Assembly (NCBI RefSeq): GCF_017356015.1
Contig: NZ_JAFIQV010000028.1
Location: forward strand, 43,496-107,495
From: Azospirillum sp. SYSU D00513
Lineage (GTDB): Bacteria; Pseudomonadota; Alphaproteobacteria; Azospirillales; Azospirillaceae
DNA length: 64,000 nucleotides
Direction: 5' to 3'
Shown: in pieces, positions 35,192 through 43,822 of the stretch
Position numbering within the stretch: position 1 is the first letter of the stretch
How the letters are laid out: every line of letters begins with the position of its first letter
Translations under genes and position numbers: made by a program
The notes under the pieces: generated by a model
Seen by the model: the letters and a program-made list of their open reading frames with translations, nothing else
What the model was told of the DNA's origin: nothing
Database searches by the model: none

Positions 35192-35746
35192 ATGATCTTC
35201 CTTCTCGACCACCTCCCGTCCTTCTCGCTGATCACGCTCACCGGCCTCGCCGGCCTGTCGCTCTCGACCGTGAGCACGCTGCTGGGCAACCGCCGCGCCA
35301 TCCTGCTGGCGCAGGCCCTGGCCGGTTCCGCCTTCATGGTCCATTACATGCTGCTGGGCGCCACCACGGGCATGCTGATGGCGGTTCTCGGCTTCGTGCA
35401 GCTCGCCGTCGCCTGCCAGGACCGGCGCCCGCGCTGGATGTCCGTGCTGTTCGGCGCCACCGTCCCGGCGGCCCTGCTGGTCGCCGCCGCCACTTGGCAG
35501 GGACCGATGTCCGCCCTTTCGGCCACCGGCTTCGTGCTCCAGACCGTCGGGCGCTGGCAGCCGTCGGTGACCGCGATGCGCCTGTTCTTCCTGGCGGCCA
35601 CGGTCATGGGCGCCGGCCACAACATCCTGGCCGGCTCGGCCTTCGGGCTGTGCTCCGACACGCTGGCCATTTCCGGCTACCTGCTGAGCCTGTGGCGCGG
35701 GCAGGCCGCCCGTGGCGGCGTGCGCGGCACCGTCGCGGCGGCCTGA
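35192..35746 (+). CDS. YgjV-like inner-membrane protein
   Basis: A 184-residue protein with about five or six transmembrane helices (for example LITLTGLAGLSLSTVSTLLG and the stretch from MLMAVLGFVQLAVA). The start of the first helix followed by LLGNRRAILLAQALAGSAFM and HYMLLG is typical of the Imp-YgjV family, whose role is unknown. A perfect hairpin at 35821, about 75 bases after the stop, lies between it and the convergent gene at 35896. Confidence 0.75.
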   Translation: MIFLLDHLPSFSLITLTGLAGLSLSTVSTLLGNRRAILLAQALAGSAFMVHYMLLGATTGMLMAVLGFVQLAVACQDRRPRWMSVLFGATVPAALLVAAATWQGPMSALSATGFVLQTVGRWQPSVTAMRLFFLAATVMGAGHNILAGSAFGLCSDTLAISGYLLSLWRGQAARGGVRGTVAAA

Positions 35747-35820
35747 GATACCGTGATACAAGGCCCGCTTCCTTTCCGGACCCAAGGCGGCCCGGCGATG
35801 CGTCCGGTGGCGGCATGAAA

Positions 35821-35854
35821 AAAGGGAGGCTTCCCCAGGGGGAAGCCTCCCTTT
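35821..35854. terminator. Bidirectional intrinsic terminator
   Basis: AAAGGGAGGCTTCCCC-AG-GGGGAAGCCTCCCTTT is a perfect 16-base stem with a two-base loop, flanked by A-rich sequence on the left and TCCTTTTCC on the right. It sits between two convergent genes and can stop transcription from both. Confidence 0.85.
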
Positions 35855-35895
35855 CCTTTTCCGCCGGCCCCGGAGCGGGGCAGGCCGGCCCGGCG

Positions 35896-36408
35896 TCAGC
35901 GCTTGGCCTCGGCGGCCGACGTCTCTTCCTTGCGCTCCAGGTAGGTCTTGGTGAGCTGCGGCAGGCGCTGCTCCAGCCAGCTCGCCATCTCCAGCTCCTC
36001 GTCCAGGTTCTGCTGGACCAGGCGCGCGATCTCGGTCTCGCCGGCGGACTCCGCGGCGGCGATCAGGGCGCGGTAGTTGGCGATCTCGAAATGCTCGAAG
36101 GCGTAGTTGAAGATGCCCGCTTTCACGATCTCGTCGCCGACGACGATGCCGGACAGCGACTGGGCGTTGCCGAGCAGCATGGCGACGCCGGTCTTGATCG
36201 CCGAGGGGTCGGCGCCGAGCTTCTGCAGGCACTGCTTCAGCCGGTCGGCCTGGCGGTTCGAGACCTCGACATGCTCCTGCACCTTGGCGAGCACCTCGGG
36301 GTAGCTCTTGATGCGCTCGGACTGGCGCTCCAGCATCTCCACGGCTTGGTTTTCCATGGCGTAGGCGTCGCGCAGCCAGTCGGTCAACGTGTCCTTCTTG
36401 TCACCCAT
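35896..36408 (-). CDS. DUF892 ferritin-like protein (YciE/YciF type)
   Basis: A 170-residue four-helix protein starting MGDKKDTLTDWLRDAYAMEN. The helix pattern with repeated E-x-x-H/E pairs (AMENQAVEML, HVEVSNRQ, EHFEIANYRAL, DEELEMASWLE) is that of the ferritin-like DUF892 family, induced by osmotic and general stress in other bacteria. Four acidic or histidine positions could bind a di-iron centre. It is divergent from the gene at 36608, which is also a four-helix stress-type protein. Confidence 0.85.
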   Translation of the reverse strand: MGDKKDTLTDWLRDAYAMENQAVEMLERQSERIKSYPEVLAKVQEHVEVSNRQADRLKQCLQKLGADPSAIKTGVAMLLGNAQSLSGIVVGDEIVKAGIFNYAFEHFEIANYRALIAAAESAGETEIARLVQQNLDEELEMASWLEQRLPQLTKTYLERKEETSAAEAKR

Positions 36409-36607
36409 CTTGTCCTCCAGCGCCTCGCGCTCGTCAGGTTGTCTGGTCGGGGATGGCCCCGGATCATCAAGCTTAACAGTGGGCGGAGGATTCTGTTTCC
36501 ACCGCCCTTCCCGAGAGGCGCCGGGGCCGGCCCTCCCGCCGGCGGAACCTTTGGCGTGGCCGGTGGGTTCTCCGGTCAGGCGGGCATCATGTCACCGGAG
36601 GACGGCC

Positions 36608-37054
36608 ATGACGGAGAAGGACAGGATCGTCGACACGCTCAACGATCTCATTCACATCGTGGAGGACAGCCACGAGGGGTACCGGCAGGCCGCCGAAGGC
36701 AGCGGCAACGACGACCTGAAGGCGCTGTTCAACGACCTGGGCGCCCAGCGCGGCGCCATCGTCCGCGAGCTTCAGCGCCTCGTGGCCGAGCAGGGCGGGG
36801 CGGCCGACATCGGCGGCACCGTGATGGGCGGTGCCCACCGCTTCTTCATGGAGCTGAAATCCACGGTGCTGGGCCAGGACCGCGCGGCCATTCTCGCCGA
36901 GGTGCAGCGCGGCGAGGCGGAATGCGTCCGCCGCTACGAGGAGGCGCTGAAGGCCGGCCTGCCGCTTCCCGTCAACGCCGTCATCGCCCAGCATCTCGAC
37001 CGCATCCGCGCCGACTGCGACCGTATGGGCAGCCTGCGCGGCGTGGTGGCCTGA
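36608..37054 (+). CDS. PA2169-family four-helix-bundle protein
   Basis: A 148-residue protein: VDTLNDLIHIVEDSHEGYRQ is the family signature (DUF2383, ferritin-like), followed by LKALFNDLGAQRGAIVREL and a third helix with ECVRRYEEAL. Function is unknown; members are linked with stress and reduction. The ATG follows a GGAGGA site. It lies next to the ferritin-like gene on the opposite strand, and their shared 200-base upstream region may carry common stress control. Confidence 0.85.
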   Translation: MTEKDRIVDTLNDLIHIVEDSHEGYRQAAEGSGNDDLKALFNDLGAQRGAIVRELQRLVAEQGGAADIGGTVMGGAHRFFMELKSTVLGQDRAAILAEVQRGEAECVRRYEEALKAGLPLPVNAVIAQHLDRIRADCDRMGSLRGVVA

Positions 37055-37107
37055 GGGATTCGGCTCAAGGAATTGCGGCACGCTTTCCGCACGGTTGCCG
37101 CGCGCCA

Positions 37108-38184
37108 TCAGCCGGCGCTGGGGTAATCCACGTAACCCTCGGGCCTCTGGGTGAACCAGGTCGCCGTGTCGTCCTTGGCGAGCGGGATGCCCTGGGCGAG
37201 GCGGCGCGGCAGGTCCGGGTTGGCGATGTAGGCCCGGCCGAAGGTGACGGCGTCGCCGGTGCCCGCGTCCAGGTCGGCCTGCGCCCGCGCGGCGTCGAAG
37301 TCGGAGTTCAGGATCAGCACGCCCTTGAAGGCGGGGCGGATCACCGGCGCCAGCGGCGGCAGGTAGCCCACCCCGAAGCTGCCGTCGAGCGGCGGCTCGC
37401 GCAGCTCCAGATGGGCGATGCCGATGGCGGACAGGGCTTGTGCGGCGGCGATGAAGAGGGGCTCGGGATCGCTGTCCCGGATGCCCTGCGTCTCCCCGTT
37501 CGGCGACAGGCGGACGCCCGTGCGGTCGGCGCCCACCGTGTCGGCGACTCCCTGCGTCACCTCGCGCAGCAGGCGGATGCGGTTCTCGATGGAACCGCCG
37601 TAGGCGTCGTCGCGGTGGTTGTCGCTGTCGCGCAGGAACTGGTCGATGAGGTAGCCGTTCGAGGCGTGGATCTGCACCCCGTCGAAGCCCGCTTCCATCG
37701 CGTTGCGGGCGCCGGTCCGGAAATCCCCGATCACGCCGGGGATCTCGTCCAGCCGCAGGGCCCGCGCCGGCTGATAAGGCCGATGGCCGTCGTAGGTGTG
37801 GGCGTGGCGGGGGGCCGTGGTGGCGGAGGAGGAGACCGGCTGCGCGCCGCCGAGGAAGCTCGGATGGACGGTGCGGCCCATGTGCCAGAGCTGCGCCAGG
37901 ATGCGCCCCCCGGCGGCGTGGACCGCGTCGGTGACGCGGCGCCAGCCCGCGATCTGCTCGGGTGACCAGAGGCCGGTGGCGAAGGGCCAGCCGAGCCCCT
38001 GCCGGGTGATCCCGATCGCTTCGCTGATGATGAGGCCGGCGCCGGCGCGCTGGGCGTAATAGTCGGCCATCATGGGCGTCGGTACATGGCCGCGCGTGCC
38101 ACGGGCGCGGGTCATCGGGGCCATCAGGATGCGGTTGGGCGCCTCGATGGCGCCGATCCGGATCGGATCGAAGAGGGTGGGCAT
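37108..38184 (-). CDS. Alkene reductase of the old yellow enzyme family
   Basis: A 358-residue FMN-dependent (alpha/beta)8 barrel. The N-terminal PTLFDPIRIGAIEAPNRILM, the substrate-binding pair H-x-x-N in QIHASNGYLIDQFL, GGSIENRIRL and VTFGRAYIANPDLP are those of the NemA/OYE class. It reduces activated double bonds, for example in enones or N-ethylmaleimide, using NAD(P)H. A second oxidoreductase, the SDR at 38219, lies 34 bases upstream on the same strand, so the two may form an operon facing the LysR gene. Confidence 0.92.
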   Translation of the reverse strand: MPTLFDPIRIGAIEAPNRILMAPMTRARGTRGHVPTPMMADYYAQRAGAGLIISEAIGITRQGLGWPFATGLWSPEQIAGWRRVTDAVHAAGGRILAQLWHMGRTVHPSFLGGAQPVSSSATTAPRHAHTYDGHRPYQPARALRLDEIPGVIGDFRTGARNAMEAGFDGVQIHASNGYLIDQFLRDSDNHRDDAYGGSIENRIRLLREVTQGVADTVGADRTGVRLSPNGETQGIRDSDPEPLFIAAAQALSAIGIAHLELREPPLDGSFGVGYLPPLAPVIRPAFKGVLILNSDFDAARAQADLDAGTGDAVTFGRAYIANPDLPRRLAQGIPLAKDDTATWFTQRPEGYVDYPSAG

Positions 38185-38218
38185 GGGGTGGTCCCTTTCT
38201 GGGAGGTGATTGACCGGG

Positions 38219-38992
38219 TCAGATGAGGCGGGCGCCGCCGTCGACGTTCAGCGTCGCGCCGTTCATCCAGCCGTTGGTCATCAGGAAGACCGCCGCGGCG
38301 CCGGCCTCCTCCGCCGTGCCCAGCCGGTGCAGGGGCAGGGCCTGCTTCATCGCCGTCACGGCGGCGTCCCGTCCCTCGCCCAGCGCCTTGGACAGGAGCG
38401 GCGTCTCGATCGGGCCGGGGGAGAGCGTGTTCACGCGGCGCGGGGCGAGTTCCAGCGCCAGCCCGCGGGCGAGCGCCTCCATGGCCGCCGACGCGGCGGC
38501 GAGGACGGCGGTGCCATGGGCGTTGGGCCGGTCGGCGAGCGAGCCGGAGATGAAGGTGACGGACCCGTCCGGGGCGAGCCGGTCGCCGAGCGCGCGGATG
38601 GCGTGGACCGACGCCCAGATCCGCTCGTCGAAGGCCCGCCGCAGATGGCCGAGCTCGGCCTCCATCACCTTGCCCACCACGAAGCTGCCGGCGAGCAGCA
38701 CGAGGTGATCGACATGGGGGATGTTGGCGAGCGCTTCGTGGATGGTGTCGCTGCGCGTGACGTCGGCGGCGCGCCAGCCGTCCAGCCCGTTCTCCGCCGC
38801 CGCGCGCTGGGCGCGGGCGCGGTCGGAGCCGATGACGATCACCTCGGCGCCGGCGGCCTTGGCCTGCACGGCGGCCGACAGGCCGATGCCCGAGGTGCCG
38901 CCGAAGATGACGACGGTCCGGCCCTGGAGCTGCCCGGCCGGCAGGAGGGACGTCTGGGTGGTCGCGGAGGTGCTGGAAGCGGTGATGGTCAT
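38219..38992 (-). CDS. SDR-fold protein without the YxxxK motif
   Basis: A 257-residue protein with the Rossmann fold of classical SDRs: GGTSGIG at residues 31-37, an A-G-S replacing N-A-G near 101, and the family C-terminus NVDGGARLI. The catalytic S is present (S149 or S151 in FISGS), but at the expected Y and K positions there are L164 and S168 (TAVLAAASAAM). Catalysis by the usual mechanism is therefore unlikely, unless another residue replaces them. It is divergent from LysR at 39108, which probably regulates it and the OYE gene. Confidence 0.85.
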   Translation of the reverse strand: MTITASSTSATTQTSLLPAGQLQGRTVVIFGGTSGIGLSAAVQAKAAGAEVIVIGSDRARAQRAAAENGLDGWRAADVTRSDTIHEALANIPHVDHLVLLAGSFVVGKVMEAELGHLRRAFDERIWASVHAIRALGDRLAPDGSVTFISGSLADRPNAHGTAVLAAASAAMEALARGLALELAPRRVNTLSPGPIETPLLSKALGEGRDAAVTAMKQALPLHRLGTAEEAGAAAVFLMTNGWMNGATLNVDGGARLI

Positions 38993-39107
38993 GATCGTCT
39001 CCTTGCTGGGCGCCGGGGTTTGGTGCTGGTGTTTGGCGCCGGTGAAGGGGAGATTAGATCCGGGCGGCTTCCTTGATAATCGGGCCCGGTTTCGCTTTAC
39101 TCATGCC

Positions 39108-40079
39108 ATGACGGCACAAATCGGACTGGACCGGCTCACCGGCCTCATCGCCTTCGCCCGCGCGGCCTCGCTCGGCAGCTACACGGCCGCGGCGCGGTCC
39201 CTGGGCGTGTCGCCCTCGGCCGTCAGCAAGAGCGTGCAGCGGCTGGAGCAGCATCTCGGTCTGCGGCTCTTCAGCCGCACGACGCGGTCGCTGACGCTGA
39301 CGCCGGAGGGGCGCGACCTGCATGAGCGGGCCTTGCGGCTGCTGCGCGAGGCCGAGGAGATCGAGCAGGCTGCCTTCGCGGCGCGGGCCGAACCCGCCGG
39401 CACGCTGAAGGTGACCGCACCCCTGCCCATCGGCGTGCATCTGCTGGCGCCGATGCTGCCGCGCTTCCGCGAGCGTTATCCGAAGCTGGCGGTGGATCTG
39501 CGGCTGAGCGACCGGTTCGTCGATCTGATCGAGGAGGGGGTGGACGTGGCGATCCGCGTCGGGGACCTGGCGGACTCGCGCCTCATCTCGCGGCAGCTGG
39601 CGCCCCAACGTCTCTGCGCCTTCGCCTCACCCGCCTATCTGGCGCGGCGCGGCACGCCCCGCCACCCGGAGGATCTCGTGGGGCACGACTGCGTGAATTT
39701 CCGCTACCAGAGTTCTGGACAGAGCTTGCGCTGGCCCTTCCGGGTCGGGGAGCGCGTGCTGGAGATCGTGCCCGACGCAGGCATCGTGCTGGACGTGAGC
39801 GACGCGGTGGCGGTGGTTCTCGCCGCCGGGGGCGGCATCGGCATTTCGGCCAGCTACATCGCCGCACCCTACGTCCAGCGGGGCGAGTTGGTTCCGGTCC
39901 TGGCGGAGTTCGCGCTGGACCGCGCGCCCATCACCGCGCTGTGGCCCGAAAGCCGGCGCGGCAACCCGAACGTGAAGGCCTTCCTGGCCTTCCTGGGCGA
40001 GATCTTTCCCTCGCCCGCACCCTGGGACCTGCTGATCGCGCGGGCCGCCGGGCTGGAGAGGATGGGCGGCCCCGTTTAG
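39108..40079 (+). CDS. LysR-family transcriptional regulator
   Basis: A 323-residue regulator with an N-terminal winged helix (GSYTAAARSLGVSPSAVSKS, then RLEQHLGLRLFSRTTRSLTL) and a C-terminal periplasmic-binding-like effector domain at about residues 92-300. It resembles the subgroup that controls nearby oxidoreductases. The 115-base gap to the divergent SDR gene contains its operator by analogy. A start at 39108 fits the family, with the upstream ATG at 39103 out of frame. Confidence 0.9.
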   Translation: MTAQIGLDRLTGLIAFARAASLGSYTAAARSLGVSPSAVSKSVQRLEQHLGLRLFSRTTRSLTLTPEGRDLHERALRLLREAEEIEQAAFAARAEPAGTLKVTAPLPIGVHLLAPMLPRFRERYPKLAVDLRLSDRFVDLIEEGVDVAIRVGDLADSRLISRQLAPQRLCAFASPAYLARRGTPRHPEDLVGHDCVNFRYQSSGQSLRWPFRVGERVLEIVPDAGIVLDVSDAVAVVLAAGGGIGISASYIAAPYVQRGELVPVLAEFALDRAPITALWPESRRGNPNVKAFLAFLGEIFPSPAPWDLLIARAAGLERMGGPV

Positions 40080-40089
40080 CGGATCTTTC

Positions 40090-40293
40090 TTAGCCGGCTG
40101 CCGCCGTGCGAGGGGCGGACAGGCGCCGCGCGTCGGCGCGGTCGCGGGTCGCGCGCCGTTCGTCGGCGTTCATGGTCTTCCAGAACTTGATCTCCTCGCG
40201 CGTGCGGAAGCAGCCCAGGCAGGTGCCGGCCTCGCGGTCGAGCTTGCACAGGTTGACGCAGGGCGAGGGGACCTCGTCTTCGATCATCGTCAT
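40090..40293 (-). CDS. DUF1289 family protein
   Basis: A 67-residue protein with the DUF1289 core SPCVNLCKLD...TCLGCFRTREEIKFW, in which four cysteines could bind a metal. Function is unknown; these are often encoded next to metabolic enzymes. An ATG at 40293 is chosen; 40287 is also possible. Its stop is 11 bases from that of the LysR gene, on the other strand. Confidence 0.8.
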   Translation of the reverse strand: MTMIEDEVPSPCVNLCKLDREAGTCLGCFRTREEIKFWKTMNADERRATRDRADARRLSAPRTAAAG

Positions 40294-40360
40294 GGGAACC
40301 GGGAAACCACGGGAAGGGGATGCGGAACGCGATGGACGCCCCATCTAGCATCCCCGGCCC

Positions 40361-41044
40361 TCAATCGGAATAGCGCTCTTCCTTCCAGGGGTCGGCCTCG
40401 TTGTGGTAGCCGCGCACCTCCCAGTAGCCGGGATGGTCGTCGGCGGTCAGCTCCAGCCGGGTGATCCACTTGGCGCTCTTCCAGAAATAGAGCTTCGGCA
40501 CGATGACGCGGACCGGCCCGCCATGGTCGAGGCTGATCGGCTCGCCCTCCCATGTGGTGGCGAGCAGCACGTCCTCGTCCGCGAAGGCGTCGAGCGGCAG
40601 GTTGGTCGTGTAGCCGTCGGCGGAGTGGCAGACCACGAAGCGCGCCTCCGGCCGGGGCCGCACGACCGACAGCAGGTGGCGGGCGCTCACCCCTTCCCAG
40701 TGGTTGTCGTAGCGCGACCAGGTGGTGACGCAATGGATGTCGGACAGGAAGCGTTCCTGCGGCTGCGCCTGGAAGTCGGCCCAGCGCCAGCCGACGGGGT
40801 TCTCCACCAGCCCGTCCACGGTCAGGCGCCAGTTGCCGGTGTCGAGGCGCGGCGTGATGCCGAGGTCGAGCACCGGCCAGTCATCCACCCGGCGCTGGCC
40901 CGGCGGCAGCCGCTCGCGGGACGGGTCGGCCTGTTCCCCGGTCAGGGCGCGTCCTTCCCGGGCCCATTTCTCCTTGGTGGCGACGAGCTTGTCGCGGATC
41001 TTGCCGTCCTTCTCGAAACCGCTTTCCTCGATGCCGTCGGTCAT
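40361..41044 (-). CDS. Sulfite oxidase-like molybdopterin oxidoreductase
   Basis: A 227-residue cytoplasmic protein with the oxidoreductase molybdopterin-binding domain of the YuiH/sulfite-oxidase type. The molybdenum-ligating cysteine is in FLSDIHCVTTWSRYDNHWEG, and GGPVRVIVPKLYFWKSAKW is the conserved C-terminal block. There is no Tat signal, haem domain or dimerisation domain, which distinguishes it from SorA and MsrP. The substrate is unknown. It is divergent from the MscS gene. Confidence 0.87.
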   Translation of the reverse strand: MTDGIEESGFEKDGKIRDKLVATKEKWAREGRALTGEQADPSRERLPPGQRRVDDWPVLDLGITPRLDTGNWRLTVDGLVENPVGWRWADFQAQPQERFLSDIHCVTTWSRYDNHWEGVSARHLLSVVRPRPEARFVVCHSADGYTTNLPLDAFADEDVLLATTWEGEPISLDHGGPVRVIVPKLYFWKSAKWITRLELTADDHPGYWEVRGYHNEADPWKEERYSD

Positions 41045-41243
41045 GCGCCGCTCCCGCCTTCCGTACCATACCGTACATGATGTTCCCTGGGCCTGAAGCT
41101 AGGACGAAACTCTGCGTTCGGCCAGCCCCTATGCCCGGCCCCGCTGCCCCGAAAGCGCCGGACCCATCGGGTTGGCAAGGCGGGGCGCGCGGGATACCCT
41201 CCCTTCCGGTTTTTCCAGGCAACGGCGAACGGATCTTTCACGG

Positions 41244-43667
41244 ATGCTTTTTGCACGCAGCCGGCGGGGCGGCGGATTGGCCGCCGTCCTGCTGTTCCTC
41301 GCGACGCTCGTCACCTTTCCCGTCCTGGCCGCCGAGGGGGCGGCCCCGGCCCAGACCCAGGCAACGTCCTCGGCGGCGGCCGCTCCCGCCGCTCCGGCGG
41401 CGCCAAGCGCCGTCCCGTCGGCGGAGCAGATCCAGGCGCTGGTCGCCACGCTGGAGGACCCGGCCACCCGCGCCAAGCTGGTCGAGCAGCTCCGCGCGCT
41501 GATGGCGGCGCAGCAGAACCTTCCCGCCACGAGCGGCGCCGCGGCGTCCGCCACGCCGTCCGGCACCGCCGCTCCCTCCACCCCTCAGCCCGCCGCCCAG
41601 CCCGCCGGCGCCGCCCCGGCGCCCGCGCAGGCGGAGCCGGCGGACGGGGAGACGCTCGGATCGCGCGCCCTGTCCTTCCTGGCGCAGCAGCTCGACGCCG
41701 TGGGGGAGCAGATCATCCAGGTGGTGAATGTCTTCGGCGACGTGCCGGGCATCCTCGACTGGCTCCAGCGGCAGGTGGAGGACCCGTCGGCGCGCGAGCG
41801 CTGGGTGGAGCTGTCCCTGCAGTTCGCCCTGATCATCCTCGCCGGCGTGGTGATCGAACGCTTCACCAACTGGCTGCTGAACCCGGCCCGCGCCGCGCTG
41901 GCCGCGCGGGCGCCGCGCTCGGCGGTGGGGCGGGTGCCGCTGCTGATGGCCCAGGGCATCCTGGACCTGCTGCCGATCGTCGCCTTCGTCGTGGTCGCCT
42001 ACGGCATCCTGTCCGCCAGCAGCCCGGCGCCGCGCGTGCGCATGGTGGCGCTGGCCATCATCAACGCCACCGTGATGGTGCAGGCGGTGCTGCTGGCCGC
42101 ACGGCTGGTGCTGACGCCGGTGACACCGCGGCTGCGGCTGATCCCCATGGGGGACGAGACGGCGGCCTATCTCTATGTCTGGATCCGGCGGCTGTCGGCG
42201 ACGGCCGTCTACGGCTATTTCATCGCCGAGGGCGCCTATGTGCTGGGGCTGCCGCTCGGCGGCTATGGGGCCGTGCTGAAGCTGCTCGGCCTGCTGATCG
42301 CGACGATGCTGATCGTGCTGATCCTGCAGAACCGCGTCTCCGTCGCCGAGTGGCTGCGCGGCACGCCGCTGTCGGGCGATCCGGCGAACGGCGAGCCGGG
42401 CGGGAGCGGCGCCGTGCTGCGCACCGCGCGCCGCCGCTTCGCCGACGTCTGGCACGTGCTGGCCATCGCCTACGTGGCGGTCAGCTTCGGCATCTGGATC
42501 CTGAACGTCTATGGCGGGTTCGAGTATCTGGTGCGCGCCACCCTGACGACGATCGCCGTCGTGGCGCTGGCGCGGCTGGCGGTGAACGCGACCAACCGGG
42601 TGCTGCGGCGCGGCTTCCGCGTCCTGCCGGAGCTGAGCGAACTGTTTCCCCATCTGGAGCAGCGCGCCAACCGGTACCTGCCGATCCTGCACCGCATGGT
42701 GAAGGTGGTCATCTGGTTCGCCGCCGCCACGGCGGTGCTGAACGCCTGGGGCGTGGATTCGGTCGGCTATCTGGAGTCGCCGCTCGGCCGCCGCATCCTG
42801 GGCAGCGTCATCAGCATCACGCTGATCCTGATCATCTCCGTCATCGCCTGGGAGCTGGTCAGCGGCCTGATCGAGCGGGCGCTCGCCGCCACCGACCACA
42901 ATGGCCGCGTCATCGAGCGCAGCGCCCGCACGCGCACGCTGCTGCCGCTGCTGCGCAACGCCTTCCTGGTGCTGCTGGTGACGATGGTGGTGCTGATCAC
43001 CCTGTCGGAGCTGGGCGTCAACATCGCGCCGCTGCTGGCCGGCGCCGGCGTCATCGGCCTCGCCATCGGCTTCGGCTCCCAGACGCTGGTGAAGGACATC
43101 ATCACCGGCCTGTTCATCCTGTTCGAGGACGCGATCTCCGTCGGCGACGTGGTCAGCGTCGGCGGCCATTCCGGCGTGGTGGAGAGCCTGTCGATCCGCA
43201 CCATCCGCCTGCGCGACACGACCGGGGCGGTGCATTCCGTGCCCTTCAGCTCCGTCACCACCGTGACGAACATGACGAAGGACTTCTCCTTCGCGGTCTT
43301 CCCGATCCGCGTCGCCTACAGCGAGAACACGGACCGGGTGGTCGCGGTGCTGACGCAGCTCGGCGCCGAGCTTCAGGCCGACCCGCTCTTCGCGCCGGAC
43401 ATACTGGCGCCGCTGGAGATCATGGGGGTGGACCAGCTGGCGGAGTCGGGGATCGTCATCATGGCACGCTTCAAGACCCGCCCGATCAAGCAGTGGGGCG
43501 TCCAGCGCGAGTTCAACCGCCGCATGAAGCAGCGCTTCGAGGAGCTGGGGATCGAGATCCCCCTGCCGCACATGCAGGTGGTGATGAGCCCCGCCAGCCG
43601 CCAGGCGCTGGCCCAGCCGGCGGAAACCCCGGCCATCCCGCCGGGGGCCGCGGGGCAGGGGGCCTGA
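41244..43667 (+). CDS. MscS-family mechanosensitive channel
   Basis: An 807-residue inner-membrane protein. A signal peptide (about 1-31, ending VLAAEG) leads to an alanine- and proline-rich periplasmic stretch, a helical region (about 135-190) and about ten transmembrane helices. The pore and MscS beta domain are near 590-680, recognised by GAGVIGLAIGFGSQTLVKDI and FILFEDAISVGDVVSVGGHS, followed by the cytoplasmic cage. The large N-terminal part places it in the MscM-like (MscK/YbiO) subgroup, which opens under membrane tension to release solutes. A palindromic repeat follows its stop. Confidence 0.92.
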   Translation: MLFARSRRGGGLAAVLLFLATLVTFPVLAAEGAAPAQTQATSSAAAAPAAPAAPSAVPSAEQIQALVATLEDPATRAKLVEQLRALMAAQQNLPATSGAAASATPSGTAAPSTPQPAAQPAGAAPAPAQAEPADGETLGSRALSFLAQQLDAVGEQIIQVVNVFGDVPGILDWLQRQVEDPSARERWVELSLQFALIILAGVVIERFTNWLLNPARAALAARAPRSAVGRVPLLMAQGILDLLPIVAFVVVAYGILSASSPAPRVRMVALAIINATVMVQAVLLAARLVLTPVTPRLRLIPMGDETAAYLYVWIRRLSATAVYGYFIAEGAYVLGLPLGGYGAVLKLLGLLIATMLIVLILQNRVSVAEWLRGTPLSGDPANGEPGGSGAVLRTARRRFADVWHVLAIAYVAVSFGIWILNVYGGFEYLVRATLTTIAVVALARLAVNATNRVLRRGFRVLPELSELFPHLEQRANRYLPILHRMVKVVIWFAAATAVLNAWGVDSVGYLESPLGRRILGSVISITLILIISVIAWELVSGLIERALAATDHNGRVIERSARTRTLLPLLRNAFLVLLVTMVVLITLSELGVNIAPLLAGAGVIGLAIGFGSQTLVKDIITGLFILFEDAISVGDVVSVGGHSGVVESLSIRTIRLRDTTGAVHSVPFSSVTTVTNMTKDFSFAVFPIRVAYSENTDRVVAVLTQLGAELQADPLFAPDILAPLEIMGVDQLAESGIVIMARFKTRPIKQWGVQREFNRRMKQRFEELGIEIPLPHMQVVMSPASRQALAQPAETPAIPPGAAGQGA

Positions 43668-43701
43668 CCGGCCGGCGCCCCTCGGGGGTGACCATCCCCT
43701 T

Positions 43702-43785
43702 CGTCATCCCCGCGAAAGCGGGGATCCAGGGCCATTCAGGGGCGTGGTCGAGTTGCCCTGGATTCCCGCTTTCGCGGGAATGACG
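43702..43785. repeat. Palindromic intergenic repeat, copy 4
   Basis: Arms CGTCATCCCCGCGAAAGCGG and TTTCGCGGGAATGACG with a central CCAGGGC...GCCCTGG inner stem give a nearly perfect 84-base hairpin. It lies between the convergent MscS and GH17 genes and may also act as a terminator. Confidence 0.85.
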
Positions 43786-43822
43786 GCGGAAAAACAGGCT
43801 TCTTTCCAAGCAGGGCGGTGCG

